64,000 bases of DNA. It comes from Liopterus haemorrhoidalis (Eukaryota > Arthropoda > Insecta > Coleoptera > Dytiscidae). The notes below the pieces were generated by a model. That model saw only the letters and a list, made by a program, of their open reading frames with translations, had not been told where the DNA came from and ran no database searches. The stretch is from NCBI GenBank assembly GCA_963971575.1, contig OZ020616.1, positions 19,045,535-19,109,534 on the forward strand. Direction: 5' to 3'. Positions within the stretch are counted from its first letter, which is position 1. The number at the start of each line of letters is the position of its first letter. Below, piece after piece: positions 1-12,004 of this stretch. Made by a program: the position numbers and the translations under genes.

Positions 1-2859
1 GTAGTGATCAGGCAGCTTTTGCCCTTGAGAATGAGAAGGACGAGGTGAAATTGTACGAGAGTGGGCGATACATAAGCAGCTCGGAGGCGATGTGGAGGAT
101 CTTGGGGTTCCCCATTCATGAGAGATACCCCCCTATAATCCACCTTGCTGTTCACCTCGAAAATGGTCAGCGCGTGTACTTCACGTCCAACAACTTGGCC
201 GAGAAGCTCAGCAACCCTCCTCAGACAACACTCTTGGCTTTCTTCGAACTATGCAAAACGGATGATTTTGCAAAAACCCTCCTGTATTCTGAGGTCCCTG
301 CTTTCTTTGTGTGGGAAAAAAATAAGTTCGCGAGAAGAAAGCAGGGAAAGGATATCTATGGCTGGCCAGGAGTTAAGAAGGATCACGTGCTAGGAAGAGT
401 GTACACCATCCACCCAAACAACGCCGAGTGTTATCATCTACGCCTGCTGCTACATGAAGTTCGAGGCCCAACGTCCTTTTCAGAGCTGAAGACTGTAAAT
501 GATGTCCTTCATCCCACCTTCCAGTCTGCATGCAATGCATTAGGTTTGTTGGAAGATGACAAGCACTGGGACACTACTTTGGAGGAAGCTGCTCTATGTG
601 ATTCTCCCTTTAAGCTGCGGGAGCTCTTTACAGTGATGCTGGTGTTCTGTCAACTCTCCGATCCTTTGAGTCTTTGGGAGAAGTACAAGGACAGTCTCTC
701 ACAGGACATCACACGGCAGGTTGAGAGGTTGTTGCAAGGGAGTGTGCAGCAGGTAATGGGCGAGGTGTATAATAGGTGCCTGGTGCTGATTGAGGACGCA
801 GTGTTAACTTTGGGAGGACAGTATTTGATACAGTACGGCCTGCCTCAACCAGCAAAGTCTGGAGTAGTCGAGTTAATGAACAGATACTATCTGAGGGAGA
901 CCAGTTATGACACGAACGCGTTGGCTCAAATAGTGACGAATAACGAGGGTTTACTGACGAATGAGCAGCTCGCTGTCTATCGTCAGGTCCTAAGCAGCGT
1001 TGAGTCAGGTGCTGGGCAGGTTTTTTTCCTAGATGCTCCTGGTGGTACTGGGAAGACCTTCCTCATCAATTTGCTTTTGGCGAAGGTTAGGTGTGATCGT
1101 GGTATAGCTTTGACTGTCGCTTCCTCTGGCATCGCTGCTACGCTGCTGCAGGGAGGCAAGACGGCCCACTCTGCCTTCAAACTGCCTTTTAACCTCATTC
1201 ATGCAGAAAGACCTCTCTGCAATATCTCAAAACAAAGCAACATGGCCCAAGTGCTGCGGGACTGTAAGCTCATTGTTTGGGATGAGAGCACCATGGCGCA
1301 CAAGGGCGGTCTTGAAGCATTAAATATAACTCTCAAAGACATAAGGAGCAATAATAAAGTGATGGGGGAAGTCACCGTTCTGCTAGCTGGAGACTTCCGT
1401 CAGACTCTGCCAGTGGTGCCGAGGGGAACTCGAGCTGACGAGGTTAAAGCGTGCGTCAAGGCTTCATATCTATGGCCCCTCATCTGGAAACTCTCTCTCA
1501 GGAAGAACATGAGGGTTCACTTGAAAGGCGATGTATCCGCTGGGCAATTCTCAGAACTCTTACTGAAAATAGGAAACGGAGAGTATCCCGAGTCTGAAGG
1601 AAAGGTGACCATCCCTGCAGGTCTAGGGTCAGTTGTGACGAGCCTAGCGGATCTCACAGCCAGGATATATCCTGATATCGCCGAAATCAGGGAGAAAATT
1701 ATGGACTGGCTATGTGAGCGTGCCATTCTGACCCCCAAGAATGACAAGGCGGCCGACATTAATGACACTTTACTTAAATCATTCGAAGGGGTAGAAATGG
1801 AATATAGGTCTGTGGACTCAGTGGTGCGAACGGATAACGCGGTCCGCTACCCCGTGGAGTTTCTTAACACCCTCAACCCTTCTGGCTTACCAGCCAACAA
1901 GCTTTTACTCAAGGTGGGGGCTCCAGTGATGTTGCTTCGGAACCTCAACCCACCCAAAATCTGCAACGGCACCAGGCTGCAAGTGAAGGCACTCCATAGG
2001 AATGTCATCGAGGCTACAGTGTTCACCGGCTGTGCACGGGGGGAATCGGTATTCATACCACGCATACCACTCATACCATCAGACTATTCCTTCGAGTTCA
2101 AGAGACTGCAGTTCCCCCTCAAGGTCTGCTTTGCTATGACTATCAATATCCCAGGGGCAGTCGCTGAAGGTAGCAGGAATTGACTTGAGGGAGGACTGCT
2201 TCTCACATGGACAATTCTACGTGGCCTGCTCCAGAGTGAGCTCACCTAGCAGCCTGGTGATCCTAGCACCTCAGGGGAGAACCACCAATGTGGTCTACAA
2301 AGAGGTCCTTAAGTAGTGACAAAAAGGTCGTCGGTATTTTTTTGTGTCTGTTTTTCTTTCTTTTGAAAGTCTTTGTTATAGTTCGAAATTCACTTCATCG
2401 TTTTTCTGCATCAACACGCTTTGCTTTATTCAAATTATATTAACTTCTTCCAACACCTCTGTGCGGAACACAAAGTTGTTTAAGATTGTTTTTAAATAAC
2501 AAATATCTATAAAATTAGAATTCTATATATAAAAATGTCTAAAAATAGCATCTAAAATTTCAAATTAATGACAAATGCAACTTGAACATGAACGTAGTTT
2601 AGTGTCATGTCATTCGGACCATAACTTTTAATAATTGCAGGATGTAAGCAGACATGGGGTAGTTGGGCTAAACTTAAATTGTTCATTGTTCATTAGTAAA
2701 ATGTTTTTTCACGGATTCCTCAATATCTCTTAAGACAGATGAGATATCAACTAGGTTTTGTCTCCATAAGGTACCCATACACAAGTTTAAAAACAAACTG
2801 CTGATTTTACGCCAATGAGACCATCAATATACCGTAGCGAAGCACGGGTATTCAGCTAG
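1..2859 (+). mobile_element. Autonomous Helitron, right-hand part
   Basis: The 3' portion of a rolling-circle Helitron: helicase coding sequence, about 540 bp of 3' non-coding DNA, then a canonical terminus. The end has a short hairpin (CCGT...ACGG, about 2832-2847) followed by CTAG at 2856-2859 and a host T at 2860, the expected A|T insertion context. The 5' end and Rep domain lie outside the window. The same terminal sequence recurs at 6627-6654, so the family is multi-copy here. Confidence 0.85.
3..2316 (+). pseudogene. Helitron helicase (PIF1/SF1B-like), 5'-partial, frameshifted
   Basis: C-terminal half of a Helitron Rep/helicase protein that would unwind the transposon strand during rolling-circle transposition. 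The frame is open to the left edge, upstream of the first possible GTG at 45, so the start is outside the window. The linker motif YISSSEAMWRI comes first, then a PIF1 helicase: Walker A GGTGKT near 1040-1060, Walker B WDES near 1279, and LLAGDFRQTLPV near 1381-1412. The final motif (MTIN followed by SQGQSL) is broken near 2148-2152, where two bases seem missing; this frame stops at 2183. The correct C-terminal reading, including the ending VYKEVLK, continues in another frame to TAG at 2314-2316. Codon use and length otherwise look well preserved, implying a fairly recent copy. Family identity is firm; activity of this copy is unlikely. Confidence 0.88.
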
Positions 2860-2889
2860 TAATCTATATATATAAAATCGTAACTAAGC

Positions 2890-5800
2890 TACCTACTCAT
2901 AATCAACGCCCAGCCCAAACCACTGGACCTATAATCATGAAATTCGGCGAGTATATTCCCTCCATGACGTAAGCACCCACTAAGAACGGATTTTTCGAAA
3001 CTCACCCTCTAAGCGGGTGAAACGAGGGTTAAAAGGGGTAAAATGTGGCTTCACGGTTTCCTTAATATCTCTTAGGTCCAATAAGATATCGACTTGGTTT
3101 TTGCTTACAAATATTACTCATGTAAATATTAAAAAACTTATTTCAGGATTTTGTTCTAATCGACCTCTAAAGGGGTGAATCTACAATCAGGGTGAATTAT
3201 AGAACCCTTCGCATCTTCTGTGTTTATTGTGTTATAACATTCATTTTTGGCATATAGGTGTCTTTTTAAAATATTTAGAAAGTGTTTTGACCGTTTTTTT
3301 AAATTTCACCCCTAAAGGGATAAATTGGTATTTTTTATTCGATAGAATTTCGTCTAGACAAAGAAACATAACATTAGGGGAGTATATCCCTTTTATGACT
3401 TAAGAACCCCCTAAGAAATGATTTTTGAAATTCGACCTCTCAGGGCTGAAAAGGGGTGAAATGTGTTTTCACGGATTCCTCAGTATATTTTAGGTCAAGA
3501 ATATATCGCCTTGCTTTTGCTTACAAAGACTACCCACATAAATGTTGAAAAACCGTTTTTTAACATTTATGTGGGAAACATTTTCAGGATTATGTACTAA
3601 TCAACCCCTAAAGGGGTGAATATACAATCAGCATCTTCTCAGCATCTCAGCATCTCAGCATCTTCAGCAGAACCCTTAGCATCTTCTGTGTTTGTTGTGT
3701 TATAACATTTCTTTTAGGCATATAGGTGTCTTTTTAAAATATTTAAAAAGTGTATTGACATTTTTTTTTAATTTCACCCCTAAAGGGGTAACTTGGTATT
3801 TTATATTCGGTAGAATGTCGTCTAGACAGAGAAACATAAAATTCGGGGAGTATATCCCTTTTATGACTTAACAACCCCCTAAGAAATGATTTTTGGAAAT
3901 TCAACCCCTAAGGAGTGAAATGGGGTAAAATGTGTTTTCACGGATTCCTCAATATCTCACAGGTCCAATAATATATCGCCTTCATTTTTGCTTCTAAATA
4001 TTATCCATATAAATGTTGAAAAACTTATTTCAGGATTTTGTCCTATTCATCCCCTAAAAGGGCGAATCTACAATCAGGGAGAATTATAGAACCCGACGTA
4101 TTTCCTGTGTTTGTTGAGTTATTAAATTCCTATTTGGCATATAGATGTCTTTTTAAAATATCCCGAAATGGTTTTGACAGTTTTTCAAAATTTCACCCCT
4201 AAAGAGGTAAAAGGATATTTTTTATTTGATAGAACATCCCTTGGGCATAGATACATGATATTCGCAAAATATATTCCCTCCATGAGGTAAGCATAAGACG
4301 GGATTTTCCGAAATTCAACCCCTAAGGGGTGAAATGTGATTTCAAGGATTCTTAAATATCTCTACGGACCAATAAGATATCGTCTTGGTTTTTCTTACAA
4401 AGATTACCCATATAAATGTTGAAAAATCTATTTCAGGATTTTGTTCTAATCACCCTTAAAGTGGTGAATTTTCGAACAGGGTTAATTATACAATCTATCA
4501 TATTCCCTGTGTGTGTTGAGTTATAAAATTCCTTTTGGCATATAGGTGTCTTCAAAATATCTTGAAATGGTACAGACAGTTTTTAAAATTTCACCCTAAA
4601 GGGGTAAATGGATATTTTTTACTCGATTGAACGTCCTCTGGACAAGATACATGACATTCGTAAAGTATATTCCCTGTATGACGTAAGTTCCCACTAAGAC
4701 GGTATTTTTCAAAATTCAATCCCTAAGGGCTGAAATGTGATATCACGGATTCCTTAATATTTCTTAGTTCCAATAAGATATCGACTTGGCTTTTACTTAT
4801 AATGATTAACCATACAAATGCCGAAAATTTTATTCCTGGATTCTTTCCTAATCAACCCCTAAAGGGGTAAATCTATAATCGGGGTGAATTATATAACCCG
4901 TCGTATTTCTTGTGTTTATTAGGTTATAACATTCATTTTTGGCACACCGGTGTCTTTTTTAAATATCTCGAGACAGTTTTGACAGTCTTTTAAAATTTCA
5001 CCTCTAAATGTAAATGGGGGGGGGGAGTATAAATGGGTATTTATATTCGATAGAACTTCCCTTGGCTATAGAGACATGAAATTCGGGAAGTATATTCCTT
5101 CCGTGATGTAAGGTTAGCCATATAAATTTTTGAAACAGTAATTCAGGATTTTGCTCTAATCAACCCCTAAAGTGGTAAATCTACATTTGGGGTGAATTAT
5201 AGAAACCTTTGTTATAACATTCCATTTTGGTACACAATTTTCTATTGAAAATATTTAGAAAGCGTTTTGAAAGTTTTTTAAATTTCATCCCTAAAGGGGT
5301 AAATTGGTATTTTTTATTTGAAAGAACGTCCCTTGACATAGAGATATGAAATTCAGGAAATATATTCCCTCCATGTCGCAAGCACCTTCTTATATGGAAT
5401 TTTTTGAAATTCGACCCCTAGGGGATGAAAAGTGATAAAATGTTTTTCCTCGGATTCTTCATTATATTGATTTGGATTTTGCTTACAATGTTATCCGTAT
5501 ATGTGTTTAAAAATTAAATTGAGGATTTTGCTCAAATTATCAATCCCTAAAGGGGCGATTCTAGATTTGGGGTGAATTATAGAACCCTTTGTAGCTTCTG
5601 TCTTTGTTGTACTATAACTATGTTGTGCTTATTCGCATTTAGGTGTCATTTTAATATCATTAGTTTCAAGATCATTTCATTTTGACCGTTTTTTTTATAT
5701 TTCAACCCTAAATTGCATTTTTTATATTTCCCTAAATTTCATTGGTACATTGGTATTTTTTAGTAGACAATTGAAATTCGGGGACTATATTTCTTCCGTG

Positions 5801-6330
5801 ACGTAAGTAACCACTAAGAAGAGATTTCTCGAAATTCGACCCCTAGGGGGTGAAAACGGATTTCTTAATATCTCTTGATGAAATAACGACTTGCTTTTTA
5901 CTTAATATAGTTACCCGTACGTATGTATAAAAATGTAACTTAGAATTTTGCTTCAATCAACACTTAACGGCGAATCTACATTAAATCAGGACGACTTATA
6001 AAATGTTTCGTAACTTATTTGTTTGTTGAGTTATAACATTCCTTTTTGGTATATATATATATTCTAATCTTTAGAAAGTGTTTTAAACGTTTTTTTTTTA
6101 TCTGTAAAGGGGTAAATAGGTATATTTTTGATTAGATACATGGAATTCCGGGAACATATTCCTTCCATAACGTAAGCATCGAACCCTTTATATCTCCTGT
6201 GCTTCTTGAGTTATAACATTCCTTTCTGGCATATAGGTGACTTTTTAAAATCTTTCGATAGTGTTCTAACAGTTTTTTAAATTTCATTCCTAAATAATTT
6301 TTTATTAGAAATAAGAAATTCCAAGAGTAC
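2890..6330. repeat. Tandem array, ~400-470 bp units
   Basis: About eight or nine diverged head-to-tail units. Each carries the landmark GGCATATAGGTGTC or a variant (near 3248, 3718, 4136, 4537, 4940, 5640, 6228) and short palindromes such as CCCCTAAAGGGG. Spacing is mostly 400-470 bp with shorter, deleted units near 5200-5300 and 6050-6230. No long reading frame is conserved between units. Confidence 0.8.
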
Positions 6331-6545
6331 ATTTCTCGATATAACGTAAGAACGCACTAAGAAAGGATTTTTCGACCCATATGAGGTGAAAAGGAGTTTT
6401 TTTTTCACGCATTCCTCAGTATCTCTTAGGACAGATGAGATATCGACTAGGTTTTTGCTTATAAAAGTTACCCGTGCACATGTTTGGAAACAAACTACGA
6501 ATTTTATTTGTCATTAGTATGAACCTCTAACGGGGTGAATCTACA

Positions 6546-6585
6546 CCTGAGGAGAGAGTCAGCAATGTGATCTATAAAGAACTAT
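6546..6585 (+). pseudogene. Relic of the helicase C-terminus in the second Helitron
   Basis: This ~40-bp stretch (CCTGAGGAGAGAG...AATGTGATCTATAAAGAA) aligns by eye with the last helicase codons of the left copy near 2270-2307. It shows that the repeat-filled element descends from a coding Helitron. Confidence 0.55.
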
Positions 6586-6654
6586 GACTTATCATAATTG
6601 CACGATGATATCAAACCGTCAATAAACCGTAGCGAAGCACGGGTACTCAGCTAG

Positions 6655-9120
6655 TAGTATAATAAAATAACTGAACACTCCTGAACTCCTAACTGAACTG
6701 AAGTGTTGAGAGTAGTGTGGTGTGGTGTGTAAAGTCCATTCTACATTATACTTTTTTCAATACATGCCTGGATAACGTCCTGACAAATATAAGCTGTCAT
6801 GAATATAAGGTAGAGGTAAAAAATCCTGCGCTATCTGATCACTTTGGTGTATATTTTGACATAAAAACGAAATATGATTTCCAGGAAAAACTCTCTGAAT
6901 GTTATGTCCAGCGTAAAATTTTCAGCAAGAACAACTATGATAATTTTGTTAATTATTTGCTTAACTTTAATTGGAAAACGTTACTCACCGGTTTAAATAC
7001 TAATGATATGTATAATTTATTTTTCAATATATTCATATATGGATTTAATATACATTTTCCAGTTAAAAATGTTAAGAAAATAACAAAAAGAAAAGTGAAC
7101 TGTAATATACATTGGTATACAAAAGAACACAGAAAAATGAGAGATTTTCTAATTTTTCTGTCAGAAATAAAGTCACCACAAGCTAAACAACTATATAAAA
7201 TATATAATAAAAAATATAAAGCTGAATTAAAGAAGGCTAAAGTAGAAGCACATGATGAATTTATTTTAAATTCTACTAATAAAAACAAAGCTATGTGGTC
7301 TGTTATACGACAAGAAACGGGAAGTAATAAAGATTCAAAATGCACTGAAAACAACAACCTATCAGCTCCGTCACTCAATCAGTTTTTTACAACTGTCGCT
7401 GAGAATATCATATCTAATTTACCTACTGTTACTGCAAATGACGTTAACTATAGTTCAATGCTTAAAAATAAAAAAATCTGTAACAGTGACAGCCTATTTA
7501 TGGCTCCAGTAACTGAGACAGAGGTTGCTAGTTTGATTCACGGTTTCTCTGACAACTTAACGTTAGACATATATGGTATCAACATGAAATTAATAAAACG
7601 TGTTTCAGTTACTATTCTTGAACCATTGACTCAGATTATCAACTCCTGTTTCATTTCGGGAATCTTTCCACAAAAATTAAAATTGTCGAAAATAATTCCA
7701 ATATTCAAAAAAGGAAATGCTAATGAGCCGAATAATTATCGACCGATCGCCATTACCCCAATATTTTCTAAAATAATTGAAAAAGCGATCAAAAATAGAA
7801 TTGTTAATTTTCTAGAAAATCATAATTTCTTTTCAGAAAATCAGTTTGGGTTTAGGACTAATCGGTCCACAGCTAAAGCAGCTACATTATTATTAAATAA
7901 AATAATGGAAAGCATTAAAAAAGGTTTGCACGTTGCAGGATCATTCTGTGACCTGAGCAAGGCGTTTGACTGTGTTTGTCCAAAAAAATTACATGATAAA
8001 CTCCAATACTACGGTATTCGAGATAAAATTTTAGATCTCATAATAGACTTCCTTACAAATAGGAACCAATGTGTCTTTTTCAATAATACCCTGTCACCGG
8101 CACTGAATATTGACATGGGCATAGGGCAAGGTACTATTTTGGGACCGTTTTTATTTCTTACATTTATTAATGACTTGCCGGATAATATGTCAGCCATGAC
8201 TGTACTCTTTGCCGATGACTCGTCATTTATTGACGAAGGAGTAGAAGTTGACGATGTAAAAAGGGCTCTAAGTGACACCCAAGCTCAAGCCTTACAGTGA
8301 TTCTCATCCAATGGGTTAAGTCTTAATTTGGAAAAAACTAAAACAGTCGTTTTCAGTTTAAACAGACACATTAATAATAACGAATTCCACGCTGATGACT
8401 CTGTAAGGTTTCTTGGATTTCACTTGGATGCTCGATTAACATGGAAGGACCATATAAATCAAGTGTCCAGTAAATTGAACAAGACTTCTTTCATGATAAA
8501 AAGATTGACAAATACGGTGTCTGCGGAAATTGTTAGATTGGCCTATTTTGCATATTTTCAATCAACAATAACCTACGGCCTTGAACTATGGGGTGCTTCT
8601 TCTGGCTTGCAGAGGATTTTCATAATACAGAAAAGGGTTATTAGAATAATGGCTGCTATTAAACCACGTAAGTCATGCAAGCCAATTTTTAAACAATTAA
8701 AAATTTTGACAGTCCCGTCTCTATATATATTGAGTATCATAATGTTTATTAAAGAAAACGAAAACAGCATCCTAAAACATTGTGAAATACATAATCACAA
8801 CACGAGAGGGAAGGATCTATTTTCTATACCGAGGTATAAATATAGCTCGACGGGAAATATGCCACTAATTAAGGGTATAGATCTCTATAATAATCTGCCT
8901 GTAGCGCTTAAAAAGTTAAATATTTATCAATTTAGAAAAAAATTGAAAAACATTTTAATAGAGGGAGCATTTTATAACATAATGGAGTTCAAAACATTCA
9001 AAATTTTGTAAGATTTTTGTAAAACTTTTGTAAAATTTTTGTAAATGTAACTTGACTTAAGTTTCTGTATATCTTATTACAATTAACTTCAATAAATAAT
9101 TATTATTATTATTATTATAA
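6655..9120 (+). mobile_element. 5'-truncated LINE (CR1-group)
   Basis: Non-LTR retrotransposon lacking its 5' half: the first recognisable coding sequence is the end of the endonuclease domain. About 60 bp of unclassified DNA separates it from the Helitron end. The 3' UTR follows the stop at 9011 and ends in an (ATT)n tail at about 9095-9118 rather than poly-A, as in several CR1/L2-like lineages. I did not identify a convincing target duplication. Confidence 0.75.
6717..9011 (+). pseudogene. LINE ORF2: endonuclease end plus reverse transcriptase
   Basis: One continuous reading frame apart from a single in-frame TGA at 8298-8300, probably from TGG, since downstream residues (FSSNGLSLNLEKTK) fit the usual order after a Trp. 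Near the start is LSDHFGV, the terminal SDH motif of an APE-type endonuclease. The reverse transcriptase follows: NNYRPIAI near 7730, QFGFRTNRST near 7840, CDLSKAFDC near 7950, GIGQGTILGPFLF near 8119, and the catalytic FADD near 8209. The C-terminus (FRKKLKNIL...AFYNIMEF) resembles CR1/L2/Crack-type elements. There is no RNase H. The left end is a truncation, not a start codon. Reverse transcriptase identity is certain; clade is inferred. Confidence 0.85.
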
Positions 9121-9912
9121 TACTATCCAACTCTGACGTCATTTCAACTTTTGATACTACAGAATATAGTGGGGGAAAAAAATAAGAGACAGTGATATAT
9201 TTTATACCTTCCATCACTTATTACTCTTCATTGCCAACTTAAAAATTTTAAGGTTCAGATGGCAGACAACAATTTGGTTATAGTAAACCAATTTATAAAT
9301 ATTGTTTAATTGTGCTAAGTTTATATTTAATTATATGTTCTAAATAAACTTCTTATCAACTTAATAAATTACTAAAAGTTAAATTGTAAACAAAAACTAA
9401 AAAGTTGCTGGTTGGTACGACTGATAAGTATACAACTGTCATCCAAAACTACCTCCGGTCAAATTTTTGGTTGACAGTTCTGTACTTTCGCCCCCCCCTA
9501 AAAAAATTTCTGGGTGCGCTACTGGTCATACCTACAAAAAGAATGACGGGTCGACATTATGATAAAAAATGTCCTGGGTGCCGGAATGATTTTTGCGCCC
9601 TTACCAACTTTGCACCCGAGGCGAGTGCCTCACTCGTAGATCGTAGATCCGGCTATGCTGTGAATGTACTTGTTCTAATCGGGCGTTTGATTTAACCGGC
9701 CCTGTGTGCGCTGAATACCTCACTCAACTTCCAAATTAGTCACTCATTAATCCGGCGCTATTGAGACTCCTTTACCAAACCTAATATCCAACTAAATAAA
9801 ATAAATCACCTTTATAACAAAGAAATCTGAGTGTAATTCTTAAAAATCCGTCTACACCGCAATCTCATAAGTATGCAAATGAAGAGTAGTGGGAGTAAGG
9901 AATCTTCTATCA
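9121..9912. other. Intergenic DNA upstream of the host gene
   Basis: AT-rich sequence with no supported gene. A family-B-like scrap (GGTCATACCTACAAAA, ~9525-9540) lies next to a GC-richer segment (9585-9710). The short open frames here have no recognisable domain. Confidence 0.5.
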
Positions 9913-9919
9913 TATATAT
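9913..9919 (+). promoter_or_regulatory. Possible TATA box of the protease gene
   Basis: TATATAT about 140 bp upstream of the proposed start codon. A TCACA-like initiator lies at about 9940-9944, roughly 30 bp downstream, which is the right spacing. Many TATA-like strings occur in this AT-rich DNA, so this is only a candidate. Confidence 0.25.
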
Positions 9920-10055
9920 CGTCATAGTCCAGCTGTAACTCACATCCGAGATCTGTCCGCGCGTGTCAACACTAAAACAAGTTAGCATTGACGACTTGTT
10001 TAATTTTTTGTTTTTGTTCATTAGTGTTTTGTTTGCAGTGATATTTTGTGAAATA

Positions 10056-10116
10056 ATGAAGTTTAGTGTTGTATTTAGTGTGTTTGTTTTTGTGTGTGGT
10101 GTTCAAACACAATACG
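10056..10116 (+). CDS. Clip-domain serine protease, proposed exon 1 (signal peptide)
   Basis: ATG opens a 20-codon segment: MKF, then a hydrophobic core (VVFSVFVFVCGV), then QTQY, a typical insect secretion signal. It ends at a possible donor G|GTAATT at 10117 in phase 1. Exon 2 begins in phase 1, so the joined codon is GAA (Glu), and the mature protein would begin near the CLIP domain, as expected for secreted clip proteases. What is seen: an ATG, a signal-like peptide, and a matching donor phase. What is inferred: splicing to an exon 31.7 kb away. The open frame continues a short way into the intron (to 10151), so a tiny unrelated ORF cannot be excluded. The stretch around it is not obviously repetitive, unlike most of the window. 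Confidence 0.5.
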
Positions 10117-10149
10117 GTAATTTTGTTTTCGATTTTGTTTATATTTTGT

Positions 10150-11480
10150 GAATAAACAATTTCTAGATTTTAGTGGTATTTGATCTGTGATTACAGTCAA
10201 TTTCATAAAATTTGAAACAGATAAAAAACATAAAACAAATTAAGATAATAAATAAATTTTATTATCATATTTAAAAATTTACATTAATTTTACGTAGTTT
10301 GAGACATATTTAAATTCTATGTAATATTTACTACTTTATCCGTTTTATTTATTATACCTCGGATTGAACCATTATTTTAGAAAAAAATATAAAAATTGTC
10401 TTAGAAAACAACAATTCAGGGGATTCAGAAACAAAATGCTTTTCTTGGGGCGACTTCACGTTCAATTACAAGAACACCGTATCCCGTAAAAATGTGCTTT
10501 TAGTGCTTTGGGGGGGGGGGGCTGTATATAAATATAAACGATGCACAACTGTATACCCTCACAATATTTTAATATTTGTCTATCGTTAAGTAAACTACCC
10601 TTTTTGGTTAAGTTAAGATTCTATTCAAAATATCTGTGGTAGCCCATCGATTTGAATACATCACAAAAAAATAAATAAATAAATAGTGCACAACAGTGCA
10701 GTTTCGATTTTTCAACTACATACGTACATATTTTGACACTCTGACATTTGTTTCAGTGACACATAGGTACAAGACTCAAGTTGGGGGAAGGGGTTGTATT
10801 TAAGATTCTTATCTGTAAGACTCGTGAAGGGGTCAATTTCCGGCTCCCGGGACACATACGGCTCTCAGCATTTTTTTTGTGGCCCATTAAGCGTCAGTGA
10901 AAAAAATAATTGCGCTTATTTAGGATAAAATTATATTTAACAAAGTAAAATATGCTTCCCATTGCTGTTTACTAACAAATTTATGTATTTGTATGAAAAA
11001 TGGCTTGCGACTAGGATTGCCAGATATGTTGGTAGTCAAACCGAAACAAATATCCACTAAAAAAGGAACACTTTTATTACAATAATCACAGAATCAAAAC
11101 GGATCTGTTACTTCTTTTTTTTTAATTTTTAACTTGATTTGGACTTTATTATTAATAATTATTTATTAGTAATCGTGTGCATTTCGATGGTCAAAAGAAA
11201 TTATTTCTTTTGACCGTCCATTGTAATTCCATCAGAGAAAAGAAAAGAAGTGTCATTTCGGCTAGTGCTTTCGGTTTGCCTACTACCGGTTTGACAACGC
11301 CAAACATTCATAGGAATCTAAAAAGCGATTAACCGGGACATTAGAGCGTCCTGAAAGGTGTAGTCGGCACTAGAGGCTCAAAATCGTGAAAATCCCAATA
11401 AATCGGGACATCTGGCAACAACACTAGCCACGACTCAAAAGAATTTGACACCCCTGTTGTAGTATTTTGATTAAATAAAT
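10150..11480. other. Non-coding AT-rich DNA with old repeat scraps
   Basis: No gene seen. It includes a G-run near 10510-10521. The motif TAAGTAAACTACC...GGTTAAG (10585-10625) recurs near 13960 and 14107 and marks another low-copy repeat family. Sequences near 10800-10890 and 11280-11420 look like old repeat ends without a confident boundary. Confidence 0.4.
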
Positions 11481-11485
11481 ATCAA

Positions 11486-11580
11486 AAATCAGCTGTGGTC
11501 ACCACAGGACCGACCGCCATCATAAAGTACTTGCACAAAATACATTCTAGCAGCAAAGTAGAAATAACTTGGCCTAATAT
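11486..11580 (+). repeat. Family A repeat, left-end fragment
   Basis: Starts CAGCTGTGGTCACC, then ACCGACCGCCATCATAAAGTAC, and runs through the conserved segment with AGTAGAAATAACTTGGCC. Only the first ~95 bp of the family is present. Similar sequence starts the copies at 13389, 35208 and 61770. Confidence 0.7.
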
Positions 11581-11689
11581 ATTGAAAATACATACAAAAG
11601 AATAAAGAAACAATTATTTTTTGTTTTACTTGAAATTGAAATATCTCACTTATCATTTCGGTTACAGCAAAAATGTTCTTAAAAAAAAC

Positions 11690-11720
11690 CGTACGACGTA
11701 CGGGTACTCAATTAATACTA
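11690..11720 (+). repeat. Possible decayed Helitron 3' end
   Basis: ACCGTACGACGTACGGGTACTCA resembles the Helitron terminus near 6627 but ends AATTAATA rather than CTAG. It is a weak match. Confidence 0.3.
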
Positions 11721-12004
11721 AATTAACTATAACTATAGCCTATACCTGTCTTGGTTAAACGATTATATGCAAAATATCATTGATAGCCTTTCGAGTTGCA
11801 TACTTACAGGGCCGCCGAGAGGACGTCTGGGGTCCCGGGGAGAAATTTTCTTTGCAGGCCCCGGGTATTGATCAATTCTATAACCGGGGCAGTCAAGAGG
11901 GTGAAAACTAATTATTTTAGCTCGGACTTTGGACCATATACAAATGAAGCGGGAATTTTTATTATAATACAGGTGAAAATACAACTGATGACCTAAAATA
12001 AAAA

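Larger units (their letters stand above)
2863..6654 (+). mobile_element. Non-autonomous Helitron with internal tandem repeats
   Basis: It starts TCTATATATATAAAA at 2863, a typical Helitron 5' end, and finishes with the same hairpin plus CTAG (6651-6654) as the autonomous copy to its left. It is flanked by A (2862) and T (6655). Only 3 bp (TAA) separate the two Helitrons. No helicase is encoded. The last ~110 bp resemble the 3' end of the autonomous copy, including decayed final helicase codons near 6542-6585, so it probably derives from the same family. Confidence 0.8.

Noticed and set aside
2863..6330. CRISPR-like or satellite-centromere array
   Set aside because: Units are 400-470 bp, diverged, and enclosed by Helitron ends; there is no short repeat/spacer pattern.
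9405..9695. 96-codon frame on the plus strand
   Set aside because: Spans a family-B-like scrap and GC-richer repeat DNA; no motif, no splice context.
9885..9912. kB-like immune enhancer upstream of exon 1
   Set aside because: AGGAATCTTC is a poor match to the insect kB consensus; not enough to claim regulation.
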